Below are positions 41,283-51,017 of a stretch of DNA of 64,000 nucleotides, in pieces. Source of the stretch: Tistrella mobilis. Lineage in GTDB: Bacteria; Pseudomonadota; Alphaproteobacteria; Tistrellales; Tistrellaceae. The notes under the pieces were generated by a model that was not told where the DNA came from, ran no database searches, and worked only from the letters and a program-made list of their open reading frames with translations. Within the stretch, counting starts at the first letter, position 1; the number at the start of each line of letters is the position of its first letter. The translations under genes and the position numbers were made by a program. The stretch spans positions 62,001 to 126,000 of the forward strand of contig NZ_JBBIAB010000002.1 in assembly GCF_039634785.1 (NCBI RefSeq), in the 5' to 3' direction.

Positions 41283-43220
41283 TCACCCCGCCGCCACCCC
41301 CCGCCCCCCCTTCACCCGCCCCACCCGCCGCCCCACCGCCGGCGTCGCCATCAGTCCCGGCAGGGGGGCCGGCATGCGGCGGCGCCAGTTGGGGTGTTCG
41401 TGGACCGTGCCGGGCAGGTTGGGCTGGTCTTCCAGCCCGACCAGGTCTTCCAGCGGGGCCAGCACCAGGGGTGCGCGGCTGCGGCCCAGGAAGTCGAGCG
41501 CTGCGTCGATCACCGGGCCGGGCCTGTCGGGGGCGGGTTCGGGGCCGGTGGCGGTGCCGGCCCTGGTGAAGGTGGTCCAGAGCCGGGTGCGGTCCTGCGC
41601 CCGGGTCTCCTGCGCCAGCGCCGCGGTCTCGCCGGGTCCGAACAGCGACAGCCGGTCGCGCCAGGCGATATCCAGCCCGCGCCACCAGCCGGCGGTGGTC
41701 GGCAGGTCGTGGGTGGTGGTGGTGGCGGTGATGCCGTCTTCCCAGGCCTCGGGCGCGCGGAAATCCTGCGCCGCGTCGCGTTCGAACCACAGCACCCGCG
41801 TGCCCATCAGCCCGCGGGCGGCCAGCACCGCGCGGAAGCCGTCGGGCACCGTGCCCAGATCCTCGCCGATCACCACCGCCCGGCGGTGCTGCGAGACATC
41901 CGCCACCACATCCAGCATTTCCGCCAGGGGGTAGCGCAGATAGGCGCCCTCGGCCGGTGACGCGCCGTCGGGGATCAGCCAGAGCCGCATCAGCCCCAGA
42001 ACATGGTCGATGCGGATGCCGCCGGCCGCAGACAGGGTTGCGTCCAGCATCTGGCGAAAGCCGGCGCAGCCGGTTTCCAGCATCACCCGCGGCGACGGCG
42101 CCGCCAGCCCCCAGTTCTGGCCCAGCGGGTTGAACAGATCGGGCGGCGCGCCGATGCTCGCCCCGTTCAGAATACCGCTACGTTCGCTCCACGATTGCGC
42201 GCCGCTGCCATCCACCCCGATGGCGAGATCGGCGATCAGCCCCACCCCCATGCCTGCCCCGGTCGCCGCGCTCTGCGCCCCGGCCAGGCCGCGGAAGGCG
42301 AGCCATTGCCGCAGCCGTGCCGCCTCCACCGCTTCGGCGTCGCTTATCGCCACGTTGGACACGGACGATCCCCGAGGATCGCGAAAGTCGTGTGGCCAGG
42401 ATGGCCAGCCGCCGGTCAACCCCCGGGCGCGGAAGCGGGCATCCAGCACCTCGAACACCGCATGGTCGTCCAGCGCCCGGCCGCGGGCGGCGCGGAAGGC
42501 CCGATAGCCGGGATCGGCGGCAAGCCTTGCCCCATGCGCCCCGATCAGATGGTCGATCACCGCCCGCTTGATCCCTGCCACCTCGGGCCAGTCCACCAGC
42601 GGCGCTGCCGCCGCGGCGCGGGCGCGGGCGGCAAGGCCTGCCGCCTCCAGCGCCCGGGCGGTTTCCGCCCCGCCCGCGATGTCGTCGGGGTCGATGATCA
42701 GCTCGTTCAAAAACAGCCGGCTGGAGGGGGCATAAGGGCTCCAGCGATGCGGATCGGCGCCGAACAGGGCATGGACCGGGCTCACCCCCAGGCAGCAGGC
42801 CCCGGCCTCGCCCAGGCTGCGGGCCAGCCCGGCAAGGGCTGTCGTATCGCCGCAGCCCAGGTCCCCCGATCGCCGCAGCCCGTAAAGCTGCGCGGTCGCC
42901 CCCCAGGCCCGCGGCGGTTGCCCGGCCGGCCAGGCCAGGGCGTCGGCCAGGGCGTCGGCCAGGCCGAAACAGCGCGGCCCCGCCGCGGCATCCGGCCGGG
43001 GCGGCGGCAAAGCGGTCGCCCGCGCCAGGCTCTCGCGGATCTGCGCCGGGCTGTCGGCCGGCAGGTCCAGCACCGCCAGCAGCGCGCGCAGCGTGTCGGG
43101 GGCGACGCTGTGGCCCTGGCCGGCGGCATCGGTCCAGCTGGTGGCGATGCCGGCGGCGGCGGCCAGAGCCTGCAACCCTTCGTCCGGTCCATTACCGCTT
43201 TTGGTTGTATTTCCGCTCAT
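41283..43220 (-). CDS. malQ: 4-alpha-glucanotransferase (amylomaltase)
   Basis: The protein has 645 residues of family GH77. It transfers alpha-1,4-glucan segments between oligosaccharides and releases glucose, recycling short maltodextrins left by debranching. Seen are the N-terminal MalQ extension, SPYAPSSRLFLNELII, then GGIRIDHVLGLMRLWLIP with nucleophile Asp405, AVVIGEDLGTVPDGFR with acid/base Glu453, and TTTTHDLPTTAGWWRG with the third carboxylate. Its ATG overlaps the stop of the glgX-treZ gene by 4 bp, so both are one operon. Its stop lies inside the decayed last CRISPR repeat, so array and gene abut directly. Confidence 0.93.
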   Translation of the reverse strand: MSGNTTKSGNGPDEGLQALAAAAGIATSWTDAAGQGHSVAPDTLRALLAVLDLPADSPAQIRESLARATALPPPRPDAAAGPRCFGLADALADALAWPAGQPPRAWGATAQLYGLRRSGDLGCGDTTALAGLARSLGEAGACCLGVSPVHALFGADPHRWSPYAPSSRLFLNELIIDPDDIAGGAETARALEAAGLAARARAAAAAPLVDWPEVAGIKRAVIDHLIGAHGARLAADPGYRAFRAARGRALDDHAVFEVLDARFRARGLTGGWPSWPHDFRDPRGSSVSNVAISDAEAVEAARLRQWLAFRGLAGAQSAATGAGMGVGLIADLAIGVDGSGAQSWSERSGILNGASIGAPPDLFNPLGQNWGLAAPSPRVMLETGCAGFRQMLDATLSAAGGIRIDHVLGLMRLWLIPDGASPAEGAYLRYPLAEMLDVVADVSQHRRAVVIGEDLGTVPDGFRAVLAARGLMGTRVLWFERDAAQDFRAPEAWEDGITATTTTHDLPTTAGWWRGLDIAWRDRLSLFGPGETAALAQETRAQDRTRLWTTFTRAGTATGPEPAPDRPGPVIDAALDFLGRSRAPLVLAPLEDLVGLEDQPNLPGTVHEHPNWRRRMPAPLPGLMATPAVGRRVGRVKGGRGVAAG

Positions 43221-46200
43221 CCCTCGGGCTCCCTCAGCACCGCCGCGGTGGTCATGGGCGCAAGCGCACCCGTCTCCAGCGCCTCGATCGCCTCCGGGGG
43301 CACGAACAGCCAGCGGCCCTCGGGCTTTCCGTCCAGCGGCACCGGGCTGCCGTCCAGATTGCAGAACAGGGTCAGCACGGCGCCGTCGCCCAGCCGCCAG
43401 GCGGCGCGCACCGCCTTGGGGCCGATGGCGGCCGCCCCTTCGGACACGGCACCCTCCAGCCGCGGCACGATCTCGCGCTGGCGGAGCGCGATCAGCCCGG
43501 CGACCAGGGCGGCCCGGGCGCGGCCGGGCTCACGCGCCGCCTCGTCCGCGTCGGTCCGCGAGGTCTCGAAGGTCAGCGCCGCATTGGGGTCGGGGATGCG
43601 GGCGCGGGCCTGATCGTCGGCGAACCGCTCGAACCGGGCGAATTCCCGCCGCCGGCCCTCGCGCACCAGCGGTGCCAGCGCGTCGTGATGATCGGTGAAG
43701 AACAGGAAGGGCCGGGTGCTGCCCCAATCCTCGCCCATGAACATCAGCGGGATGGCGGGTGCCAGCAGGATCAGCGCGGTCGCCGCCGCCACCCCCGCCA
43801 CCGGCGCCAGGCTGGTCAGCCGCTCGCCGAAGGCGCGGTTGCCGATCTGGTCGTGGTTCTGCAGGAAGTTGACGAAGGCGGTGGGCGGCAGATGGCCGCT
43901 GGGTTCGCCCCGCCTCTCGCCGCCGCGATAGGCCGACGGGTCGCCCTGATAGATGAAGCCTTCGGCCAGCGCCCTGGCCAGGCGGTCGGCCGGGGCCTCG
44001 GCATAATCGGCGTAATAGCCGTCGGTCTCGCCGGTCAGCAGCACATGCATCACATGGTGCATGTCGTCGTTCCACTGCGCGTCATAAAGCCCCGGCGCCA
44101 GATGGCGAGCGGCATTGCCGTCATGTTCCAGCACCAGATGGACATGGCGGCCGGGCTCGGTCTCGCTCCGGATCCGGGCCGCGGTCTCGTCCAGCCAGTC
44201 GGGATCGGGGATGGCATGAACGGCATCGAAGCGCAGCCCGTCGAAGCGGTATTCGTTCAGCCAGTAGAGCGCGTTTTCGGTGAAATGGCGGCGCACCTCC
44301 GGCCGGCGGAAATCGATCGCCTCGCCCCAGGGGGTGTCGATGTCGTCGCGGAAGAAGCCGCCGGCATAGCCGTGGATATAGTTCCCGTCCGGCCCGAAAT
44401 GGTTGTAGACCACGTCCAGGAACACCATCAGCCCCAGCCCGTGGGCGGTGTCGATCAGGGTCTTCAGCTCTTCGGGGCTGCCATAGGCATGGTCGGGGGC
44501 ATAGGGCAGCACCCCGTCATAGCCCCAGTTGCGGGCGCCGGGGAAATCATTCACCGGCATCAGCTCGATGGCGGTGAAGCCGCGGGCCGCAATCTCGGCC
44601 AGGCGGCGGGTGACGCCGGCGAAGCCGTCCCACAGCCCGGCATGCACTTCCAGGATCACCGCCTCGCGCCAGGGCCGGCCGCGCCACTCGCCATGGCGCC
44701 AGAGAAAGGCCTCGGGGTCGATCACTTCCGATGGCCCGTGGACATCCTCGGGCTGGAAGCGCGACACCGGGTCGGGGACCGCCAGATCCTCGCCCATGCC
44801 ATAGCGATAGCGGGTGCCGGGGCCGCATTCGACCGTCGCCTCGTGCCAGCCCTCGCCCAGCGCCGTCATGTCGAGGGGGGTGCCGCCCTCGATCAGCAGC
44901 CGCACCCGGCCATGATCCGGCGCCCAGATCCTGAACCGGGTCCGCCCCGGCCCGACCGGCTCGGCACCGGCCGACAGCGGCTGATGAAAGCGCCGGCCGG
45001 GCGGCGGATCGGCCGGCAGCGATGCCGCCAGCAATTGCAGGCTGCGGGCCCGCACCGTCACCCGGCCGCCGGTCAGCGGCACCTCGTCGGTCTCGCCGTC
45101 GCTCGTGTCCAGAATCCGGGTCCAGGCCAGGCCGTGGCGGGAAAGCGGGCGCAGCGGCAGGATGAAATCCTGATCCCCGGCGCCGGTGTTGAACAGGGTC
45201 AGCACGACGTCGAGTTGCCCGGTATCCGACGGACCGGTGCGGACCAGCGCCAGCGCCCGGGTGGCCGGGTCGTTCCAGGTTTCGGCCGGCACCGGCCCGC
45301 CATCGACGCCGAACCAGGCGATATCGGCCAGATCGAAGGCATAGCGCCGGTCGCCATGCAGAAAGCGGCGGTCGCGCAGCACCGCGAAGCGCCGCCTTGC
45401 GGCCGCCACAGCGGCGGTGAAGCGGCTGAGCGCCGCGCCCTCGGGCCGTTGCAGCGCCGCCCAATCCACCCAGGATATGTCGTTGTCCTGGGCATAGGCG
45501 TTGTTGTTGCCCTGCTGGCTGCGGCCGAATTCATCGCCGCAGAGCAGCATCGGCGTGCCCTGCGACAGCAGCAGGGTGGCGATCATCGCCCGTTGCAGCC
45601 GGGCGCGGGTGTCCAGGATCGCCGGGTCGTCGGTCTCGCCCTCGACGCCCCAATTCGCCGACAGGTTGTCGCCATGCCCGTCGCGGTTGTCCTCGCCATT
45701 GGCCTCGTTGTGCTTTTCGGCATAGGACACCAGGTCGCGCAGGGTGAAGCCGTCATGGGCGGTGATGAAGTTGACGGATGCCTGGGCGCCGCGATGGCGG
45801 TGGTCGAAGATGTCGCCCGATCCGGCCAGCACCGCGGCAAAGCCGGGCAGGCTGCCGTCGTCGCCGCGCCAGGTGCGGCGCACCGTATCGCGATAGCGGT
45901 CGTTCCATTCCGAAAACCCGGGCGGGTGATTGCCCAGCTGATAGCCGCCGGGCCCGGTATCCCAGGGTTCCGAGATCAGCTTGACGCGTGAGAGCACCGG
46001 GTCCTGCAGGATGGCGTCGAAGAACCCCGATCCCGGGTCGAAACCGGTGCCTTCGCGGCCGAGCGTCACCCCCAGATCGAAGCGGAAGCCGTCGACATGA
46101 TAGACCTCCACCCAGTGGCGCAGCGAATCCAGCACCATCTGCAGCACGCGGGGATGCGACAGGTTCAGCGTGTTGCCGCAGCCGGTATCGTTGATGCAAT

Positions 46201-47122
46201 AGCGCTCGTCGCCCGGCACCAGCCGGTAATAGCTGGCATTGTCCAGCCCGCGGAAGGACAGCGTCGGCCCAAGCTCGCTGCCCTCGGCGGTGTGGTTATA
46301 GACCACGTCCAGGATCACCTCGATCCCGGCGGCGTGCAGCCGGCGCACCGCCACCTTCACCTCGTCCAGCTCACCGGTGGACAGATAGCCGGGTTCGGGG
46401 GCGAAAAAGCCGATGCTGTTATAGCCCCAATAGTTCCTCAGGCCCTTGTCGACCAGATGGCGGTCCTGCACGAAGGCATGCACCGGCAGCAGCTCCACGG
46501 CGGTCACGCCCAGCCGCAGCAGATGGTCCACGAAGCGCGGATCGGCCAGGGCGGCGAAGCTGCCGCGCTCATGCGGGCGGATATCGTCGCGCCGCATGCT
46601 GATGCCGCGCAGATGGGTCTCGTAGATCAGGGTCTCCGTCCAGGGCACCTCCGGGCGGCGATCGTCGCCCCAGTCGAAGGCATCCACCGTCACCACCGCC
46701 TTGGGCATGGCCGGCGCGCTGTCGCGCCGGTCGAACGACAGATCGCGCCGGGCCGATCTTGTGCTGTAGCCGAACAGATGATCCGACCAGCGCAGCCGCC
46801 CGGCGATCTGCCGGGCATAGGGGTCGAGCAGCAGCTTGTTCGGATTGAAGCGATGGCCGCGCTGCGGTTCATAGGGGCCATGGGCGCGATAGCCATAGAC
46901 CAGCCCCGGCCCGGCATCGGGCAGATAGCCGTGCCAGACCTCGTCGGTGCACTCCGGCAGCGGCATACAGGCGATCTGCCGCCGACCCTGCCCGTCGAAC
47001 AGGCAGAGATCCACCCGGCTGGCATTGGCCGAGAACACGGCAAAATTGACACCCAGCCCATCCCAGCGCGCACCGAGCGGCCAGGGACGTCCGGGAAACA
47101 GGCGATCGGCCGGGATGGGCAT
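43217..47122 (-). CDS. GlgX-TreZ fusion: debranching enzyme plus maltooligosyltrehalose trehalohydrolase
   Basis: The protein has 1301 residues and two complete GH13 enzymes. Residues 1 to about 700 are GlgX/TreX isoamylase: LGVNFAVFSANASRVDLCLF, DVVYNHTAEGSELGPTLSFRG cut here at YNHTAEG, VDGFRFDLGV with Asp349, LISEPWD with Glu385 and FITAHDGFTLRDLVSY. Residues about 715-1301 are TreZ: RTRFRIWAPDHGRVRLLIEG, FLDVVYNHFGPDGNYI, DGLRFDAVHAI with Asp966, HLVLEHDGN with Glu999 and LQNHDQIGNRA. The first half removes alpha-1,6 branches. The second releases trehalose from maltooligosyltrehalose. TreY, which makes that substrate, is not in the window. It is coupled to malQ by a 4-bp overlap. Upstream is the 1.65-kb repeat block. 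Confidence 0.93.
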   Translation of the reverse strand: MPIPADRLFPGRPWPLGARWDGLGVNFAVFSANASRVDLCLFDGQGRRQIACMPLPECTDEVWHGYLPDAGPGLVYGYRAHGPYEPQRGHRFNPNKLLLDPYARQIAGRLRWSDHLFGYSTRSARRDLSFDRRDSAPAMPKAVVTVDAFDWGDDRRPEVPWTETLIYETHLRGISMRRDDIRPHERGSFAALADPRFVDHLLRLGVTAVELLPVHAFVQDRHLVDKGLRNYWGYNSIGFFAPEPGYLSTGELDEVKVAVRRLHAAGIEVILDVVYNHTAEGSELGPTLSFRGLDNASYYRLVPGDERYCINDTGCGNTLNLSHPRVLQMVLDSLRHWVEVYHVDGFRFDLGVTLGREGTGFDPGSGFFDAILQDPVLSRVKLISEPWDTGPGGYQLGNHPPGFSEWNDRYRDTVRRTWRGDDGSLPGFAAVLAGSGDIFDHRHRGAQASVNFITAHDGFTLRDLVSYAEKHNEANGEDNRDGHGDNLSANWGVEGETDDPAILDTRARLQRAMIATLLLSQGTPMLLCGDEFGRSQQGNNNAYAQDNDISWVDWAALQRPEGAALSRFTAAVAAARRRFAVLRDRRFLHGDRRYAFDLADIAWFGVDGGPVPAETWNDPATRALALVRTGPSDTGQLDVVLTLFNTGAGDQDFILPLRPLSRHGLAWTRILDTSDGETDEVPLTGGRVTVRARSLQLLAASLPADPPPGRRFHQPLSAGAEPVGPGRTRFRIWAPDHGRVRLLIEGGTPLDMTALGEGWHEATVECGPGTRYRYGMGEDLAVPDPVSRFQPEDVHGPSEVIDPEAFLWRHGEWRGRPWREAVILEVHAGLWDGFAGVTRRLAEIAARGFTAIELMPVNDFPGARNWGYDGVLPYAPDHAYGSPEELKTLIDTAHGLGLMVFLDVVYNHFGPDGNYIHGYAGGFFRDDIDTPWGEAIDFRRPEVRRHFTENALYWLNEYRFDGLRFDAVHAIPDPDWLDETAARIRSETEPGRHVHLVLEHDGNAARHLAPGLYDAQWNDDMHHVMHVLLTGETDGYYADYAEAPADRLARALAEGFIYQGDPSAYRGGERRGEPSGHLPPTAFVNFLQNHDQIGNRAFGERLTSLAPVAGVAAATALILLAPAIPLMFMGEDWGSTRPFLFFTDHHDALAPLVREGRRREFARFERFADDQARARIPDPNAALTFETSRTDADEAAREPGRARAALVAGLIALRQREIVPRLEGAVSEGAAAIGPKAVRAAWRLGDGAVLTLFCNLDGSPVPLDGKPEGRWLFVPPEAIEALETGALAPMTTAAVLREPEG

Positions 47123-48770
47123 GGGGTGGAACTACCTTCCTTGTCTGGATACGAGGTCTTGGCTCAGCGTGATGTCCACAAGACGAACCGCCGGCAGCAC
47201 AGGTCCGCCCATCTCCGGCACCACCCCCACCCGCCCGGCGCGACACCCCCTCCACCGTCCTCCCGGCCGGCACCCGCTTGGTCGCCGTTCTCCGCCGGGT
47301 GGCCAAGGTGGATCCCCGCCTTCGCGGGGATGACGGTGGTGGGGGTGTGGCGCAGGTGGGTGGGGGTGGTGTCGGACACGGGCGACGGGGTCTGCGGGGA
47401 CGGTCGAGGACGGGTTCTGCGGGAACGGTGGACGCTGTCGGCCGGCCCGCCATGGCCGGTACCGCCATCGACCGTGCCCGCACCATTCGACCGCCACCGC
47501 CGCTGTCCGGCTCGGACGTCGACCCTGCCCGCACCGCCCGACCACCGCCACCACTGTCCGGCACCCCCGCCGACCGTCTCCGCACAAAAGAAACACCGTC
47601 ATCCCCGCGAAGGCGGGGATCCACCTTTGTCGCCCTGCGAAGACCGCCGACAAAGCGGCCACCGGCCGGGAGGACGGGAGCGTCGAAGGGCCGACAGGCC
47701 CGTGGTCGCGAACGATCATCGATCATTCCGTCGCCCATGTCCGACACCACCCCCACCCGCCTGCGCCACACCCCCACCACCGTCATCCCCGCGAAGGCGG
47801 GATCCACCTTTGTCGCCCTGCGAAGACCGCCGACAAACCGGCCACCGGCCGGGAGGACGGGGGCGTCGAAGGGCCGACAGGGCCGTGGTCGCGAACGGTC
47901 ATCGATCATTCCGGCGCCCATGTCCGACACCACCCCCGCCCGCCTGCGCGACACCCCCACCACCGTCATCCCCGCGAAGGCGGGGATCCACCTTCGCCGC
48001 CCTGCGAAGACCGCCGACAAAGCGGCCACCGGCCGGGAGGACGGGGCCGTCGGAGGGCTGACACGGATATGGTCGCGAGCGGTCATCGATCATTCCTGTA
48101 GAGGCCTACCTGGATCCCCGCCTTCGCGGGGATGACGGTGTTTCTTTTGTGCAGAGACGGTCGACGTCGGAGCCGGACAGGGGCGGCGGTGGTCGGACGG
48201 TGCGGGCAGGATCGACGTCCGAGCCGGACAGCGGCGGTGGTCGGGCGGTGCGGCCACGGTCGATGGCGGTACCGGCCATGGCGGGCCGACGGACGGCCTC
48301 GACCGTCCCCGCAGACCCCGTCGCCCATGTCCGACACCACCCCACCCGCCTGCGCCACACCCCCTCCACCGTCATCCCCGCGAAGGCGGGGATCCACCTT
48401 TGTCGCCGTGCGAAGACCGCCGACAAAGCGGGCACCGGCCGGGATGACGGGGGCGGCAGGGGGCTGACACGGATATGGTCGCGAGCGGTCATCGATCATT
48501 CCTGTAGAGGCCTACCTGGATCCCCGCCTTCGCGGGGATGACGGTGTTTCTTTTGTGCAGAGACGGTCAACGGCGGAGCCGGACAGGGGCGGTGGTGGTC
48601 GGACGGTGCGGGCAGGGTCGACGGCGGTGTCGGACAGTGGCGGTGGCGTCGGGCGGCGCGGGCAGGGGTAACGGCGGTGACGGACGGTGGCCGTGGCGGG
48701 GGCGGTGCGGCCACGGCCAGCGGCGGTGCCCGACGGCGGCGGCGGCGACCAGGCGGGTTCCGGCATCGCT
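47123..48770. repeat. 1.65-kb gene-free block of tandem and inverted repeats
   Basis: A REP-like palindrome (core ATCCCCGCGAAGGCGGGGAT) occurs seven times: forward at about 47595, 47779, 47962 and 48368, inverted at about 47309, 48111 and 48517. The first three forward copies head tandem units of about 184 bp. A second unit is repeated 406 bp apart (about 48064-48161 and 48470-48567, near-identical). Bases of about 47440-47623 return inverted at about 48111-48290. GGACGGTGCGGGCAGG-type minisatellite units of about 48 bp fill the ends. All frames are low-complexity, so I annotate no gene. It separates glgB from glgX-treZ in an otherwise contiguous leftward operon. Confidence 0.88.
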
Positions 48771-51017
48771 CTACCGCCCCTGTCGCAGCATCAGGGTCGC
48801 GAGCGGTGGCAGGGTGAGGGTGAGAGAGGCGGGGCGGCCATGGGCGGGGGTTTCCACCGCCAGCGCCCGGCCGCCATTGCCCAGGCCCGAACCGCCATAG
48901 GCGGTGGCGTCGGTGTTCAGCACCTCGTGCCAGATGCCGGGGGCCGGAACCCCGATACGATAGGCCTCGCGCGGGACCGGGGTCAGATTGGCGACGACCA
49001 GCATGTCGGGGTCGGTCGCCTCTTCCCCCGTGCGGCGGATCCAGGCGAAGACGCTGTTCGCGGCATCGTCGCCCACCACCCACTGAAAGCCGCCCGGGTC
49101 GTCGTCGCGGCCGTGCAGCGCCGGCTCGTGGGCGTAGAGCCGGTTCAGATCGGCGACGAGCGCCTGGATGCCCTGATGGCCAGCGTCGTCGAGCAGCCCC
49201 CAGGGGGTGGAGCCGTCATGGTCCCATTCCCGCGGATTGCCCAGTTCGCCGCCGGCAAAGATCAGCTTGCGGCCGGGATGGCCCCACATGAAGGCGAGAT
49301 AGGCGCGCAGATTGGCGCGTTTCTGCCAGTCATCCCCCGGCATGCGGCCAAGCAGCGAGCCCTTGCCATGGACCACCTCGTCATGCGACAGCGGCAGCAC
49401 ATAGCGTTCCGACCAGGCATAGACCAGGCTGAAGGTCATGGTGCCGTGATGCCAGCGCCGGTTGATCGGGTCTTCGCCCATATATTTCAGGCTGTCGTGC
49501 ATCCAGCCCATATTCCATTTGAGCGTGAAGCCCAGCGCGGTCTCCGATCCTTCGGCCGCGACCGGCGCCGTCACCCCCGGCCAGGCGGTGGATTCCTCGG
49601 CGATGGTCATGGCGCCCGGCACGCGCGCCTGGATCACCTGGTTCATCCGGCGCAGAAAGGCCACCGTTTCAAGGTTCTCGCGGCCGCCATGGATGTTGGG
49701 AACCCAGTCGCCGGCCTCTCGGCTGTAGTCGCGATAGAGCATCGAGGCCACGGCATCCACCCGCAGCCCGTCGACATGGTAATGCTCCAGCCAGTAAAGC
49801 GCGCTCGCGATCAGGAAGCCGGCCACCTCGTCGCGGCCGTGATTGTAGATGGCGGTGTTCCAGTCGCGATGAATGCCCTCGCGCGGGTCTTCATGCTCGT
49901 AAAGCGCCGTGCCGTCGAAGCGGAACAGGCCGTGAGGGTCCATCGGGAAATGCGCCGGCACCCAGTCCAGGATCACCCCGATCCCGGCGGCGTGGCAGCG
50001 GTCCACGAAGCGCGCGAAGCCGCGCGGCCGGCCGAAGCGGGCGCTGGGGGCGAACAGCCCCAGCGGCTGATAGCCCCACGACCCGCCGAAGGGATGTTCC
50101 ATCACCGGCAGCAGCTCGACATGGGTGAAGCCCAGCGCCCGCACATAGGGGATCAGCCGGTCGGCCAGCCCGTCCCAGTCCAGCTGCGGGTGGGGGGCAT
50201 CGCGGAACCAGGATGCGGCATGCACCTCGTAGACCGAAACCGGCATCTTCAGCAGATCGGTGGTGGCGCGCCGCGCCATCCAGCTGCCGTCGGTCCAGGG
50301 GAAGGGGGTCGGGTCGGGCACGATGCTGGCGGTGCCGGGCGGCATTTCCGTCGCCTGGGCCATCGGATCGGCCTTTTGCAGCACGGCGCCGCCGCGGCTG
50401 CGGATCTCGTAGCGATAGGCCCGGCCCGGGCCGATGCCGGGCAGGAACAGCTCCCACACCCCGGCGGCGTGACGCAGCCGCATCGGGTGGCGGCGCCCGT
50501 CCCATTCGTTGAAATCGCCGATGACCGAGACCCGGTCGGCATTGGGCGCCCAGACCGCGAAGACGGTGCCGGCGACGCCCTCGATCTCCGTCACCCGCGC
50601 GCCCAGCACCCCCGGCAGATCGGGATGATGGCCGGCGCGGATCAGGCGCAGATCCTCGTCGGTCAGGATCGGGCCGAAGCGATAGGGATCTTCCACCGTC
50701 TCCGTGCCCTGGCCGGTGGTCGCCACCAGCCGGTAGGGGGCATCCTCGATCGTGCCGGCGAAGATCCCGGCCGGATGCACCCGGGCCAGCACGCCCAGCG
50801 GCCGGCCATCCTGTTGCGCCACCGCGCCCACCTCGTCGGCATCGGGGCGGATCACCACCAGCCGGCGGCGCCCCGGTCCGGAGATGGGAACCGGGCCCAG
50901 GATGGGCCCCGGCCCCAGCACCGCGAAGGGGTCGCCATGGCGGGCCTCGGCCAGGGCCTCGATCGCCCCCCGGTCCAGGCCGGGGGGGCCGGCCGGTTCA
51001 TGCGTCGGGTGCGACAT
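48771..51017 (-). CDS. glgB: 1,4-alpha-glucan branching enzyme
   Basis: The protein has 748 residues from the ATG at 51017 (GGAG upstream), inside the treS-maltokinase 3' end by 20 bp; a start at 51056 is less supported. It introduces alpha-1,6 branches into glucan. After an N-terminal extension with the branching-enzyme N-domain (HGDPFAVLG) and CBM48 ([20 protein letters not shown]) comes the GH13 barrel: [20 protein letters not shown] with Asp421, [13 protein letters not shown] with Glu474, and [15 protein letters not shown]. The C-terminal beta domain is complete. Between GlgE and GlgX it completes glucan synthesis via maltose-1-phosphate. Confidence 0.95.
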   Translation of the reverse strand: MSHPTHEPAGPPGLDRGAIEALAEARHGDPFAVLGPGPILGPVPISGPGRRRLVVIRPDADEVGAVAQQDGRPLGVLARVHPAGIFAGTIEDAPYRLVATTGQGTETVEDPYRFGPILTDEDLRLIRAGHHPDLPGVLGARVTEIEGVAGTVFAVWAPNADRVSVIGDFNEWDGRRHPMRLRHAAGVWELFLPGIGPGRAYRYEIRSRGGAVLQKADPMAQATEMPPGTASIVPDPTPFPWTDGSWMARRATTDLLKMPVSVYEVHAASWFRDAPHPQLDWDGLADRLIPYVRALGFTHVELLPVMEHPFGGSWGYQPLGLFAPSARFGRPRGFARFVDRCHAAGIGVILDWVPAHFPMDPHGLFRFDGTALYEHEDPREGIHRDWNTAIYNHGRDEVAGFLIASALYWLEHYHVDGLRVDAVASMLYRDYSREAGDWVPNIHGGRENLETVAFLRRMNQVIQARVPGAMTIAEESTAWPGVTAPVAAEGSETALGFTLKWNMGWMHDSLKYMGEDPINRRWHHGTMTFSLVYAWSERYVLPLSHDEVVHGKGSLLGRMPGDDWQKRANLRAYLAFMWGHPGRKLIFAGGELGNPREWDHDGSTPWGLLDDAGHQGIQALVADLNRLYAHEPALHGRDDDPGGFQWVVGDDAANSVFAWIRRTGEEATDPDMLVVANLTPVPREAYRIGVPAPGIWHEVLNTDATAYGGSGLGNGGRALAVETPAHGRPASLTLTLPPLATLMLRQGR

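Noticed and set aside
43205-45991. A 928-codon frame antisense to the glgX-treZ gene
   Set aside because: It mirrors codon bias of the real gene, and no protein family is recognisable.
47278-48900. Proline- and arginine-rich frames in the repeat block, up to several hundred codons
   Set aside because: They follow the repeat periodicity, occur in several frames at once on both strands and contain no domain.
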